Below, piece after piece: positions 31,846-41,934 of a stretch of 64,000 nt of DNA. Location: positions 1,178,001 to 1,242,000 of the forward strand of contig NC_072813.1 in assembly GCF_003013715.1 (NCBI RefSeq), read 5' to 3'. The first letter of the stretch is position 1, and every line of letters begins with the position of its first letter. This DNA comes from Candidozyma auris (lineage: Eukaryota > Ascomycota > Pichiomycetes > Serinales > Metschnikowiaceae). The notes under the pieces are model-generated. The model was not told the origin of the DNA. It worked only from the letters and a program-made list of their open reading frames with translations, and did not search any database. The translations under genes were made by a program, and so were the position numbers.

Positions 31846-33000
31846 CTAATCGTCACACGTCTCCAACAACTTGGGCAAGTTCTCGATACTCTCAGTACCG
31901 TAGATGATCTGGTAGGTGGCCTCGAACAAGGGAAATTCTTCCGTCTTGTTCACGTTGGTCAACAACTCGTGCACCTCACGGGCAGTGATGATACCCTGGG
32001 AGGACTGGCCGTTCAACAACTTCTTCTCGGCCACCTCGGCGCTCTCGCCGGTTTCGGCCATGTAACGGCCCACCTTGACGTTACGGCCACCAGAGCACGT
32101 TGTGATCAAGTCTGCCACACCGGCAGACTCCTTGGTGAAAGTGCCAGACTCGGACTCGGGGAAGAACGTTTGCGAGAATTTGATGGTTTCCAAAAGACCT
32201 ACTCTCATGATGGCAGCCTTGGCGTTGTCACCCCAGCCCAAGCCTTCCACAAAACCGACAGCCAAGGCGACAATGTTCTTCAAAGCACCAGCGACAGACA
32301 CACCGGCCACGTCCTGAACAACGTTCACGTGGAAGTAAGGTCTGTGGAAAGCAGCCTTGAGCACAAAGAGGTCGATATCTTTGCCGGGGCCTCTGAAGTC
32401 CTTAGGCATGGTGTATGCGACGGTGGTTTCCGACCACTTTCCTCTAGCGATCTCAGGAGCCAAGTTGGCGCCCGAAAGAGCACCACAGGCCAAGCCCAAT
32501 TCTTCAGTAATGACGGTACTCAACAACTTGCAACCTTCAGGAGTCACCTCCAAACCCTTGAGGCAGGAGATGGCCCTGCAAGTAGGCTTCACCTTGCCCT
32601 TCAACATCTTGCACACTTTGGGTAAGAACTGGTGGGGCAAGTTGAACACCAACAAGTCGGCGTCCTCGGCCACCTTGACAATATCAGGCTGGGCCCTCAA
32701 GTTCTTTGGGAGCTGGACGCCAGGAAGATAGCGCACGTTCTCGTGGTCGGTGTTGATGATCTCGGTCAAGTTGCGGCCGTTGACCTTCTCCTCAAACACC
32801 CACATGTCCACATAGTGCTTGAACAAGTGAGGTCTGGCGGCAGCGTTTTCAGCAAGGATCTTGGCGATGGTGGTGCCCCAGTTGCCGGAGCCGATAACGG
32901 AGATCTTGAAAGGCAGCGCAGGCAGCAACGACTTCTCCGACAGGGTGCGGGAGCCCATGATCTGAGCAATGTGATGCAATCTCTGAGCTGGTGTGGACAT
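31846..33000 (-). CDS. GPD1: NAD-dependent glycerol-3-phosphate dehydrogenase
   Basis: Reduces dihydroxyacetone phosphate to glycerol-3-phosphate, for osmolyte glycerol and redox balance. The ATG at 33000 gives 384 residues, close to yeast Gpd1 (391). The Rossmann motif is ISVIGSGNWGTTIAKIL, followed by LVFNLPHQFLPKV, AISCLKGLEV and the catalytic region with GVAGALKNIVALAVGF-like SVAGALKNIVALAVGF and TCSGGRNVKVG. The frame stays open 155 codons upstream with in-frame ATGs at 33192 and 33261; that extension is basic and lacks acidic residues (see findings). The short N-terminus (TPAQRLHHIAQIM) does not match the PTS2 consensus exactly. Gpd2 is an equally good name. Confidence 0.95.
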   Translation of the reverse strand: MSTPAQRLHHIAQIMGSRTLSEKSLLPALPFKISVIGSGNWGTTIAKILAENAAARPHLFKHYVDMWVFEEKVNGRNLTEIINTDHENVRYLPGVQLPKNLRAQPDIVKVAEDADLLVFNLPHQFLPKVCKMLKGKVKPTCRAISCLKGLEVTPEGCKLLSTVITEELGLACGALSGANLAPEIARGKWSETTVAYTMPKDFRGPGKDIDLFVLKAAFHRPYFHVNVVQDVAGVSVAGALKNIVALAVGFVEGLGWGDNAKAAIMRVGLLETIKFSQTFFPESESGTFTKESAGVADLITTCSGGRNVKVGRYMAETGESAEVAEKKLLNGQSSQGIITAREVHELLTNVNKTEEFPLFEATYQIIYGTESIENLPKLLETCDD

Positions 33001-35270
33001 ATTGTACGAGAAATGGGTAGATGAGCGTTGGAGAGATAGAGGTGAGTAGATTTTCCGGGCCGTTGCGAGCTTAAGTATGCCGCACCGGGTCCATTTCAGG
33101 CGCCCTCGCGCAAACCGAGGTAGACCCCAGATAAACCGCACCGGCCTCGGCACAGTGGAAGCGTGAGGGAAGCCAGAGGGAGAAGGGAACATTGGAGACA
33201 GAGACGAGGAAGATGGAAGTCGAGTGAGGTTATTACTAGCAAAAAGTTGGAAGTACACCATGTCTCCAGCAGGCTTCAAGCTGGGGAAAGTTTTTGGGCA
33301 GGAGGGGACGAAAGTTGGGCTGGGACAGGTAAGTGCACTGAGGCGGCACCCTAGACCCAGGGAACCAGGGTCCCTATGGAACCACGAAGAGATAAACAAG
33401 AAGCGCAAAAATGCACGGAAGACGTTGGAACAGGAAGATAAGAGAATGTACAAAGTAAGTGCCAAAATGCAAATTTATCAATGGGTTGTTCTGGTGCTTC
33501 ATTTGCTTACTTGACTTGCTGGGTCCCATTCAGTTGGGTGCAAATTCACCCGCGAGGTCACCTGCTGGGAGGAGATGGAAGGCCAAAGGAGGAGAGGTGG
33601 AAAACATGAAATTTGGGGGATAGGCGACATCCACCTTTTATGTGGAGGGTCTGAGAGGGTCTGAAGAGTGTTTGTAGAGCGTCTAAATGGGGGATCGTGG
33701 GGGATCTTTGGAGGTTGGTGAAGAGTCTTGTGAGGGTTGACTATGCGCACGCAGAGGGCCACTGGCATGGGACAAGAGTCAAGAGCAAAGCGTTTAGCAA
33801 ACAGCCTCAGTGGGCGTTGTGAAATATGACGTCAGTTTCGTTCAAACCTCCCTTTTGGGCCATCAATACTGTTTAGCTGCTGGAAGCGCTGGAAGCGCTG
33901 GAGGAGCGGAAACGGCTGAATGGCTGCGAAAAAGCACCAGCCACACACTATGGCGAGGAAACAAGGTAGAAATGGGTGTGGTGAGAAACTTTATTAGATG
34001 AATTGCGGGAGGCGCCAACTACTTTTCTGACATGCTTGTCGTTTCACATTGAGCGTTTATTTTCTTATGTTAGTCTGCTTTCGCTGAATTGACAGGTGCA
34101 CTCACTGGATACACTATAGTCAGTGAGCTTCAATGTAATTGTCGAACTAAGCAGAGATTGGAATGTGGACTGTGGTATATGGGTATATTCGGTCGATGTG
34201 ATCGCTCAGGCTTCCTCGCATTTCAATTTTGCTCTTGTCCTGGCCATTAAACAACTTCCCAGATTATTGGCTGCAAACACTCCCCAACCCTAAACCCTTC
34301 TATCAATTCTACACATGCACCGACAACTACAGTTCACATTGGGCCCAGAAATGCCCATACTATAAGCCACACGGAAGACCTCATCGCGTCTAAGATTTCC
34401 CTTCGTCAATCCCTCTTCAATCTTCTCTTCCTCTTAATCTCTGGAAAATGCCCTTTTCTGACATCTAGGGCACATTGATGGTGACTGTGAATTTGACTTC
34501 CGCAGCAGTTATTCCGAGCTCCATGTGACAGAGCATGGGTCGGGAAAAAAAGCCATAGACCGTTAGAACACTTGCCGTGTTTCTGGCCAATGAGAAGGGC
34601 GTGTGCCTCCCCTCCTTATGCACAACCTTTGCTTGCTAGCGTCGATGTTGTCGGCAAGATGATCCGGTAACGGTGGCACTTTCCATCCATCCGAGGCCTC
34701 TCACATCAACAGGAAGCTTCCCTGTGCCGGGGCTCGCAACGCACTAGGTCGACCTTATCTTATGAAATTTTACTATTATCTGCTGTACCGAAAGCTTGTG
34801 CAGCATTGACAATAAACTAAAATGCTGGGAGCAGATCTATTTGTCCAATGAGGCTTGTAGTTGCTCCGCTCCATGGACTGAGTAGCCTAGTAATGTGGCA
34901 GCGAGACAGATTGCTGCGATACCCAATTCGATCTATGGACAGATTATGTTTGAAAACCTTCTGTGATGAGTTTTGACTGCAGTGATAATCGATTTTTATC
35001 CCAAAATTCGGCTATTTGACAGCACTAATATTCTGCAATGCAAATAAATTCTATCACCTATTTGTCAGACTTAGGCTGATAAGGATATTAGCATCATCTT
35101 TCGGATCGGTTCCCTGCTAATACGACCTTTAATCATTCAACAAACTGGTTTTTGTTTTATACCCTGTTCAAAAACACAACGCATGTGCAGACACATCCTT
35201 CCTACGAAACATTCTTCATTGCATTACCGCATTATCAAGGGGTGTCTATAAATATTATGGTTATGCCCGT
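33001..35270. other. Intergenic GPD1 promoter side, 2.3 kb
   Basis: Contains the GPD1 upstream region and the 3' flank of the zinc-finger gene. AGGGG words resembling stress elements occur near 33300 (AGGAGGGGACG). Recurring motif copies lie at 33919-33933 and about 34266. No further gene was recognised. Confidence 0.5.
33919..33933 (+). promoter_or_regulatory. AATGGCTGCGAAAAA element upstream of GPD1
   Basis: Identical over 15 bases to the copy at 40634-40648. It lies about 0.9 kb upstream of the GPD1 ATG. Function is inferred from recurrence only. Confidence 0.4.
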
Positions 35271-36188
35271 TCAGGACTTTCGAAGATACTGAAGATTCTT
35301 CTCGTAGAGCCCCTTTTGGGCGTTTCTCTTACATGTTAGCGTGCCTCTGTGCCGTTTGAGGGCGTCTTTCCTGGCAAAACCTTTCCCACAGTCAGCACAG
35401 ATATTCGCTGGAATCTCCAAATGCTGTTTCCCATGGCGCTTCAAATCACTGCTTCGTCTGAACAGCATATGGCAGTCAGGACAAGGGAACTTTCGCTGAA
35501 GCTTGTTCTTTCTCTCTAGCGGAGATGCAGTAACCTCCTTAAGTGTGTTTCGACTGTCACTGATACTGAGATCTCGCTGACTTCGTAGTTCTGGCGCCGT
35601 TCCACGAATCTGACCAAGATCTTGTCTGCGACCGTGCCCCTGGGCTGCTGATGGGTTCTCGTCTTTATCCAACAAGAAATTCCAGCCTGTATTGTTGGCA
35701 TTCAGCGGGTGGTTACTGGTGCTCGTGAAGATATCATTGCTCAAGTTTGGGAACCCATCGTAGAAATTCTGAATCATAAGTTGTCCGTTCTCGTTGGCGT
35801 GAATATTCTGGGACCTTTTGATCGGATTTCCATGTGGCAGCAGAGCATACTGTAGCCTGGCGAGAAGGTCCTCGATCGTCGGATCTACAAGCATGTTTGA
35901 TTTAGCTGTTGTTGCCACCAATGCCTCATGAGCAAGACGAAGAAACCGAGCATCTTCATCTGAATCTGTATCTTTATTGTCGGCCTGGCTGCGCAGCCGA
36001 TTCTGGGACCTTCTCGAGGCGTCTGGGACGACAACCTGATGATTCTGGTTCTGTGATTGGCCTTGGCCCTCCAGACGAGTGTAACTTACGTTATGTTCCA
36101 CAACCACAGGGCTGTTTCGGCTTATGAGATAGTTATCAGGCAGCTGGGCACCTCTGGGTGAGTCTTCTCCGAAAATGGAGAAACTCAT
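35271..36188 (-). CDS. Zinc-finger transcription factor (C2H2 plus C2HC)
   Basis: A 305-residue protein with two zinc fingers at the C-terminus. The first, CPDCHMLFRRSSDLKRHGKQH, is a classical C2H2 finger. The second, CADCGKGFARKDALKRH then RGTLTC, ends in Cys and so is C2HC. Everything before residue about 230 is low-complexity, rich in Asn, Gln, Ser and Asp, with no domain I recognise. Paired C-terminal fingers with this arrangement occur in Crz1- and Rpn4-like fungal regulators, but I cannot assign it to either. It is divergent from PHO23 over about 1 kb. Confidence 0.82.
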   Translation of the reverse strand: MSFSIFGEDSPRGAQLPDNYLISRNSPVVVEHNVSYTRLEGQGQSQNQNHQVVVPDASRRSQNRLRSQADNKDTDSDEDARFLRLAHEALVATTAKSNMLVDPTIEDLLARLQYALLPHGNPIKRSQNIHANENGQLMIQNFYDGFPNLSNDIFTSTSNHPLNANNTGWNFLLDKDENPSAAQGHGRRQDLGQIRGTAPELRSQRDLSISDSRNTLKEVTASPLERKNKLQRKFPCPDCHMLFRRSSDLKRHGKQHLEIPANICADCGKGFARKDALKRHRGTLTCKRNAQKGLYEKNLQYLRKS

Positions 36189-37226
36189 GATGCGGTTGAC
36201 TTGTTTTGAATCTTAAAATATTCGTTCTTCTTTTCCTGTCTTACCTCTATGAATACTGGTCAGGTTGACCGGGGCGAACATGCGGTGCCAGAGGCGGTTA
36301 GTGATTCTCCGAAAGTTAAATTAAGTAAGTAAGTTTTTAAATAAAAAAAAAAAATTCTTTCAATCTTTTTCTCCACTATTTTATCCTTTTCTTATTATCT
36401 CTCTTTCTTGCTTACAACCCCCACACTGTTATATGGGTTCTGTTCAACTGTGGCGTCGCAGCCAAAAGTGGCCCTAAATGATACGCTTCTCTAGCGGATT
36501 GGGAAAAACAATCGATAAGCCGAGGGTAGGACGGCGGTGGCTAGCCCGGCTTTGTGTTGCCCAAAATAAGGGGAATTTAAGATACCTTTCCTGTTCAAGT
36601 AAGTAGAAAGTTTGTAAAAGTTGCCTTTCGTTTTTTGCAATCGCTAGATGGGGCTTCGTAGTGGAATGGTGAGATCAAGCCAATAAGCTAAAACAATGCA
36701 GCAAGAAGGAAAAGAAGGAGGATTGAGAAACAAATGGATCACAATTCACAAAAAAGTCTCCTTTCTTCCCTTTACCGCCACCGTGCCATATTTTTTTGGT
36801 GTTTTCTTGCTAAACAACGTCTGTCCCTGGGCAGTGGGCACGTGACATTTTGCAATTTATTATGCTATCATGGTGACATATGCGCTGATCGACACTTAAC
36901 AACGCGCCCTCTGCTCTCACGGCGCACTTTTGTGGTTGGAAAATCTTGGGATTTGTGACATGTTTAATAATGGTGCTTTGGATAATTACACAGAAGACAG
37001 ATATCGACAAGTCTGGGGCATTGTCACGTGCTTGATCATGTGATTACATCTGACTTTGCACGTGCCGCCATCAATATCGATTAACCTAGAGTGAATCCTT
37101 AAAGCTATGAGGCATAAGCTACAAATTGTCAGCTCAAGCTACTTTTAGACACGGGCTACGGTAACTATCTACCACTTTGTACTCTCATTCCATACATTCA
37201 CTATTGATCACCACACGACCTTGGTG
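36189..37226. other. Divergent promoter between the zinc-finger gene and PHO23
   Basis: No gene seen. CACGTG boxes lie at 36839-36844, 37025-37030 and 37059-37064, the last two 160-200 bp upstream of PHO23. TTTTGGCTGCGA on the minus strand (36456-36467) is another copy of the recurring element, about 270 bp upstream of the zinc-finger gene. Confidence 0.5.
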
Positions 37227-38333
37227 ATGCTCGAAAAGCCGTTCTCCATCCTTTCACCACAACTACAGTCAATGCTGCAAGATCTTCCGGCGAGACAGAG
37301 GTCGCAAAGGCTCGCAAATAAAGCCAAAGCAGAGGACACGTTCACGAAGTATTTCCTTCAGTTCAAGCAGAAAGCTCGCAACATCAACAACGCCAATGAG
37401 CTCCTTCCAGGCTTAAACGATATCCTGGATGCCTTTGAGGCCATGCCCCTTGATTTAGTCAAGTATCTAACGCTCCTCAAAGAAATTGATGCAAAGTGCA
37501 TCAACACGATTCCATTGATTAACAGGCAAATCACGAGCTATATTGACGATCTCCATAGAAACGGAGCTCCAGATGCGTTATCCAGAGATGAAAAGACCGT
37601 AAGGCTTGGCCGCTTAAAGAAACGCATTTTTGAAGTCATTCCATGTTTGGAAGAGAAGATGCACGTTACCTCGGTAGCTAACGACGTCATGGCCAAACAT
37701 TTGCACAGAATTGATAATGATTACAAAGTGATTATAGGGAACAACGAGATCCCCGAGCTGGTGAGACTCGGACCCCTTAACCACAGAGCTATGATCCATG
37801 ATCCTGCTGCTGCAGCTGAGGCGGCGAAACTGGCGCAGTCGCAGCGTCTGGAGTTGAGAAGAGAGGCTCTTGCAGCGAGGAAAGCTAATAAAGATGGAGA
37901 CGAAGATGACAGTGGTAAACGACGTCGTGGAGGTGCAAGTAACGGGCGCGAAACAACGCCTCTAGAGAACAATTCTGGTGCAGGCGCCAATGGTACTGGC
38001 AACAGTGGGGTGCTGAATTCTCGGAAACGTAAAGGACAAGATGATAAGGGCCCGGTGCCTCCAGAGAAGAAGCGCGCAGGAACGAAACCAAAGAAAGACA
38101 AAGACGAAGAGGGTGGCACCGGAGCAAGAGCTGGTCTGCTGGGGCCCTCAGGGGGCGAGCCAACGTACTGTTACTGTGACCAGGTCTCCTTCGGAGAGAT
38201 GGTGGGATGTGATGGAGATTCGTGTAAGAGAGAGTGGTTCCACTTACCGTGTATTGGTTTCAAGAACCCACCAAAGGGCAAATGGTATTGTGACGAGTGT
38301 TTGGCGAAGATGAAAAAGAAGCCAGTCAAGTGA
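37227..38333 (+). CDS. PHO23: ING-family PHD protein of the Rpd3L deacetylase complex
   Basis: A 368-residue ING protein. The N-terminal ING helix region contains LLPGLNDILDAFEAMPLDLV and KYLTLLKEIDAKCINTIPL, closely matching Pho23, the subunit that brings Rpd3L histone deacetylase to H3K4me3. A middle region is charged and Gly/Asn-rich. The C-terminal PHD finger (about residues 312-360) has YCYCDQVSFGEMVGCDGDSC, EWFHLPCIGF and WYCDEC with the Cys4-His-Cys3 ligands. I chose the ATG at 37227 because the two codons before it are TTG GTG. Yng1 and Yng2 are the other ING proteins; the PGLNDI motif favours Pho23. Confidence 0.85.
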   Translation: MLEKPFSILSPQLQSMLQDLPARQRSQRLANKAKAEDTFTKYFLQFKQKARNINNANELLPGLNDILDAFEAMPLDLVKYLTLLKEIDAKCINTIPLINRQITSYIDDLHRNGAPDALSRDEKTVRLGRLKKRIFEVIPCLEEKMHVTSVANDVMAKHLHRIDNDYKVIIGNNEIPELVRLGPLNHRAMIHDPAAAAEAAKLAQSQRLELRREALAARKANKDGDEDDSGKRRRGGASNGRETTPLENNSGAGANGTGNSGVLNSRKRKGQDDKGPVPPEKKRAGTKPKKDKDEEGGTGARAGLLGPSGGEPTYCYCDQVSFGEMVGCDGDSCKREWFHLPCIGFKNPPKGKWYCDECLAKMKKKPVK

Positions 38334-39071
38334 GGGTCGATGAGGGTTTTAATGGTGAGCTTGCAACTCTTCACTTGCAACTACTATACGTGAACTCCAG
38401 CAAATCTCCACGAGCTTGTGTGCTTTGATGATAAGGAAGCAGGGAATATTTTGAGGAAAAAATTCATTGCATACTAAGAGGCAAATGCGAGACATCCTAT
38501 CGCTACACATCTTTCAGCCCAGCTGCGGCAGGCAATCCTCTTGCCCAAATGGTAGCTGGTCTCCACAGATCAATGCCCGAACAAATATTATATTCAAGAC
38601 TCAGGATACAATTGGAATCGACATGACTATCGCTCTTAACCCTGTTGCATACTTGAAATATTGATGTCTAGTCCATGCATTTGTCGTACAGGATACAAAG
38701 AGGCGCCCAACATGAGAGTATTTGATAGACTAGACAAACGCTTTATTGAAGAATCAAAGACCAAACAAAACCTACAACATATTGACCGACGGATATCCAT
38801 CGTTCCTCAATCATACTATTGTGTTTTCGTATTTTTGGACTTTAGTCGCAAAGACATGCCTTGGAATCACAGGAAAACCCCCGTGCATCCGACGACCAAT
38901 TTTTCCCTTGGTGCGCCAACTAAGGATTGAGCCTTGTACAACATCATTTCACAAAGGCAGATACACTTAAACAAGACTCAATTCGGGTGACTGCTGCTTG
39001 CATTTTTTTTTTCCTACGTGTTCTTTTTCATTGTCTTTAATTTACCAAACGAAGTAGTCACCGCACAGATT
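38334..39071. other. PHO23-RAS1 spacer
   Basis: Contains the RAS1 promoter. An ATG-started frame of 88 codons (38664-38930) has no recognisable domain and is probably chance. A T9 run lies just before the RAS1 leader. Confidence 0.5.
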
Positions 39072-39803
39072 ATGTTAAAAGAGTATAAGTTGGTTGTTGT
39101 GGGCGGCGGTGGTGTCGGTAAATCTGCGCTCACCATTCAGCTCATTCAGTCTCATTTTGTTGATGAATATGATCCTACGATCGAAGATTCCTACAGAAAA
39201 CAGTGCACAGTCGACAATGAACAAGTGGTGTTGGATATTTTAGATACCGCCGGTCAGGAAGAATATCTGGCCATGAGAGAGCAGTACATGAGAACCGGCG
39301 AAGGTTTTTTGTTGGTGTATGCCATCAACTCTAGAAACTCATTGGAAGAATTGCAGACGTTCTATGAGCAGATTCAGAGGGTCAAAGATTCCGACAATGT
39401 GCCAGTGTTGGTTGTGGGAAATAAGTCAGATTTGGAGATTGAGAGACAGGTAAGTTACGAGGAAGGTGCCGAATTGGCAAAAGCTTTGAACTGCCCCTTT
39501 TTAGAGACGTCAGCCAAGCAGAGAATCAATGTTGAAGAGGCCTTTTACGGATTGGTTAGATCAATTAATGAAAAGACCACCGAAGTTCCACTCCAGGAGC
39601 AGGAGGCTCCTGCTTCCTCCGCTACCCCCGCGGCTGCGCCAGCCCTGAACGATGCTGCTGCTGAAACCCCTAATGGAGCAGTGGATGGTGGCAACAACAA
39701 GACAACCCAGCCCAGCAAGCCTGCTGCCGAGAGGAAAACAGCTCAGACTCTGTCGAGCGCGCCGGCGCCAAAGGAGAAGAGCGGGTGTTGTGTGATTGTG
39801 TAG
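39072..39803 (+). CDS. RAS1: Ras small GTPase
   Basis: A membrane-anchored GTPase that activates adenylyl cyclase and MAPK signalling in yeasts. The ATG at 39072 gives 243 residues and the typical start [20 protein letters not shown]; the open frame upstream begins at a non-ATG codon. P-loop GGGGVGKS, effector YDPTIEDSY (33-41), DTAGQEEY (58-65), NKSD and ETSAK are all present. The hypervariable tail is Ala/Pro-rich and ends CCVIV: a CaaX farnesylation Cys next to a likely palmitoylated Cys. Codon 66 is CTG and lies at the invariant Ser of EEYSAM, strong internal evidence that CTG is read as Ser. It converges with OST2, 95 bp apart. Confidence 0.97.
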   Translation: MLKEYKLVVVGGGGVGKSALTIQLIQSHFVDEYDPTIEDSYRKQCTVDNEQVVLDILDTAGQEEYLAMREQYMRTGEGFLLVYAINSRNSLEELQTFYEQIQRVKDSDNVPVLVVGNKSDLEIERQVSYEEGAELAKALNCPFLETSAKQRINVEEAFYGLVRSINEKTTEVPLQEQEAPASSATPAAAPALNDAAAETPNGAVDGGNNKTTQPSKPAAERKTAQTLSSAPAPKEKSGCCVIV

Positions 39804-39898
39804 ACGGCTGCGCCGTAGACATGGGGGAAGAGAGAATAACGAGCTTATAATTTCAAATAAAGAATACAAAAGTTTTCGCAGTTTCTATATCTGATTTT

Positions 39899-40375
39899 TT
39901 AGTTGATGAAATGGAACACGATGAAGTGTAATATCAAACTGGCAAAGACGTACTCGCCAAAAGCCACTTCTGGTGATATCGAGCTAAAAATACTAGATGC
40001 CCTATCCTTGTCAGCAGTGGCATACTGCATTCTTAAACTCACGGTTAGCACGAACTGACCCACACACGAGATAAATCCGCCCAAGAAGGCATTGAAGGGG
40101 AAGTTTCCTATGAGAAGCACGTAGACAAACTGCAAAACACCTAATGCCACCAAGAATACTAATAGCGTGTCGATTAACTTGAGACGAGGCGTCAATGTTT
40201 GCAAGTAATCGTTGTATGTAGCCTCGACGGCTCCCAACACGTCGTTGAAGGATCCTGCCAAGTTCAGCTTTTGAGAAGTTTTAGGAATTGTCTTGACGTT
40301 CTCGTCTTCTGTGTGAGCAGCGACCGCGGCCTGTGCGGCCTGAGCGGCCTTCTTTGTGGCGTCCTTCTTAGCCAT
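39899..40375 (-). CDS. OST2: Oligosaccharyltransferase epsilon subunit (DAD1 family)
   Basis: A small integral subunit of the ER oligosaccharyltransferase that transfers the Glc3Man9GlcNAc2 glycan to Asn of nascent proteins. It has 158 residues with the Ala/Lys-rich N-terminal tail seen in yeasts, then the DAD1 core: YLQTLTPRLKLIDTLLVFL, FPFNAFLGGFISCVGQFVL, the conserved LRMQ segment, and a C-terminal membrane helix with FGEYVFASLILHFIVFHFIN. Three membrane segments are visible. A copy of the recurring AATGGCTGCGAAAAA element is 259 bp upstream. Confidence 0.95.
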   Translation of the reverse strand: MAKKDATKKAAQAAQAAVAAHTEDENVKTIPKTSQKLNLAGSFNDVLGAVEATYNDYLQTLTPRLKLIDTLLVFLVALGVLQFVYVLLIGNFPFNAFLGGFISCVGQFVLTVSLRMQYATADKDRASSIFSSISPEVAFGEYVFASLILHFIVFHFIN

Positions 40376-40633
40376 TGCAAATCGAGATACTAGTACTGGA
40401 ACGTTGTAAGTGTACTTGACACGGTTGATAAGTGCGTCTATGAGGTAGTGCGAGCACCATGACTGGGGACTAGTGATACATGTGGAGACTTGAAACGGAC
40501 TTGCGCAGATTGTGGGAAAAAAGCTGGGTATTCTTGCTATGGGATGTCAAAATTTATTTGCTCTTTTCTTGTTTGTCGCATTTTGGGTGTAATAGTTGTG
40601 GAGTCTGTCTCGTACCTGTAGTAGACGGTGGAG

Positions 40634-40648
40634 AATGGCTGCGAAAAA
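40634..40648 (+). promoter_or_regulatory. AATGGCTGCGAAAAA element upstream of OST2
   Basis: Exact 15-mer match to the copy at 33919. It lies 259 bp upstream of OST2, on the opposite strand. Confidence 0.4.
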
Positions 40649-40851
40649 TATTTCTCTGGTAGAATACCAAAAAACCCGTCCAATTATACACTTTGATGGA
40701 TGTTGTTCAGAAGGGTACAAGGAACAGACCGATAAGTGATGAGTCCCTTTGCTGTTCTCTTGATAGGATTATACCTCAATTGTCTCCTAGCATGGTATCG
40801 TCCTTGACAGCGGTTTGGTCATGTCTCTCTATGAGCCATTATTGCTGCTAA

Positions 40852-40968
40852 TTAGAAAGAGTTAATCCATGTTAAACCGATTTCTTTATATTTATCTAGT
40901 TGTTCAAATTTTTGTTGACACATTTCAATTAAAAGCTGGATATTCCCACTCAAAAATTGTTCTTTCGC
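40852..40968 (-). pseudogene. Exon-like AT-rich reading frame, unassigned
   Basis: A 38-codon frame ending in TAA follows an AATAAACAG acceptor-like sequence; a GTAAGC donor-like sequence lies upstream at 41031-41026. The peptide (LLIEMCQQKFEQLDKYKEIG core) is helical and protein-like, and its codons are much richer in A/T than those of neighbouring genes. The upstream frame is open but has no ATG. It may be a terminal exon, a gene relic or chance; I do not recognise it. Confidence 0.2.
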
Positions 40969-41934
40969 CTGTTTATTCAAAAGTAATCGACAAAAAGAAA
41001 AGAGAAAATACACGGGTAGTGAAATGCTTACCGATTTACATAAGGTTGCGTGAAGTGAGCAATTATGAGGATAGAAGAATTCCGTGCATCCAGCTTGCTG
41101 AATTTTCAGAGGAGATGTCTCTGAAAGCTTTCGATTGACCTTACACCACAAAATCACTCAGACCTGGCCAGTTGGATTGATGTGGCACAGCTTCAACGAG
41201 CTAAAACTTGTGAAATTCGCCAGCCACTACTATTTTTGACACTATCGGAGGGATTGCTCCTAAAACGCTAACATTGCTTTTGAAATCTATGAATCCATCA
41301 AAATTACAGAAATAAGCTCAATTTAGTGCAAGCCTAGTAAGGTTAATTTCGGGAAGTGCAGCAGTTTTAATACTCAAAGACTTTGTGCCAAAATTCGTAA
41401 AAACAGATTGTTCTTGATGGGATATTGCGTCCATCCAGCATGTCTTGTGTATCAAAGCCGCTGTTCGACTGTGACACTCTGCACCTGCTTGAGACTCAAG
41501 GAAGACGCTAGTGGATATTCAGAAGAGAATAATTTTTTTTTCTTAGTGTTTGTCAACAATCAGAAAGCTGAGTGTATAGATACACTCTTTCAATTCCACG
41601 CAGAGCAGCCCATAACTTGATTGTGAATAATGTACCTCGGGAACAATTTGCAACCAATTCCAGTAGGTGAGCACACATAAAAAAAAGGTTTAGTAGACCA
41701 CCCCAAGCAAAATACACACAGATTTCGCCATTCTTACAAAAAAACGAGATTCTCATAAATCGGTCTCAACATCTCTTTTCAATCACCTCCTCAAGATATA
41801 CACAATATTCGCCATGGAACCTTCGAAAACCTCCTTTCCTACGAGTTCCACGTGACTTCTGTGCTACTTCATAGGCAGTCTCCGGAGTTCAACATCGCCG
41901 ACAACCATTCCCGTGTTCCATAGTTAGGCATTCA

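Larger units (their letters stand above)
40376..41934. other. OST2-OCA1 divergent region, 1.56 kb
   Basis: No firm gene. An AT-rich exon-like frame lies on the minus strand at 40852-40968 (separate entry). A CACGTG box lies at 41849-41854, 81 bp before OCA1. Confidence 0.5.

Noticed and set aside
32766..32969. Arg/Ser/Pro-rich minus-strand frame inside GPD1
   Set aside because: Alternative-frame shadow of the GPD1 coding sequence.
32962..32997. PTS2 peroxisomal signal in GPD1 (RLHHIAQIM)
   Set aside because: Positions 8-9 are Ile-Met, not the (H/Q)(L/A) that PTS2 needs.
38664..38930. 88-codon frame before RAS1
   Set aside because: ATG-started, but no domain, and in the RAS1 promoter; kept only as a note in the spacer entry.
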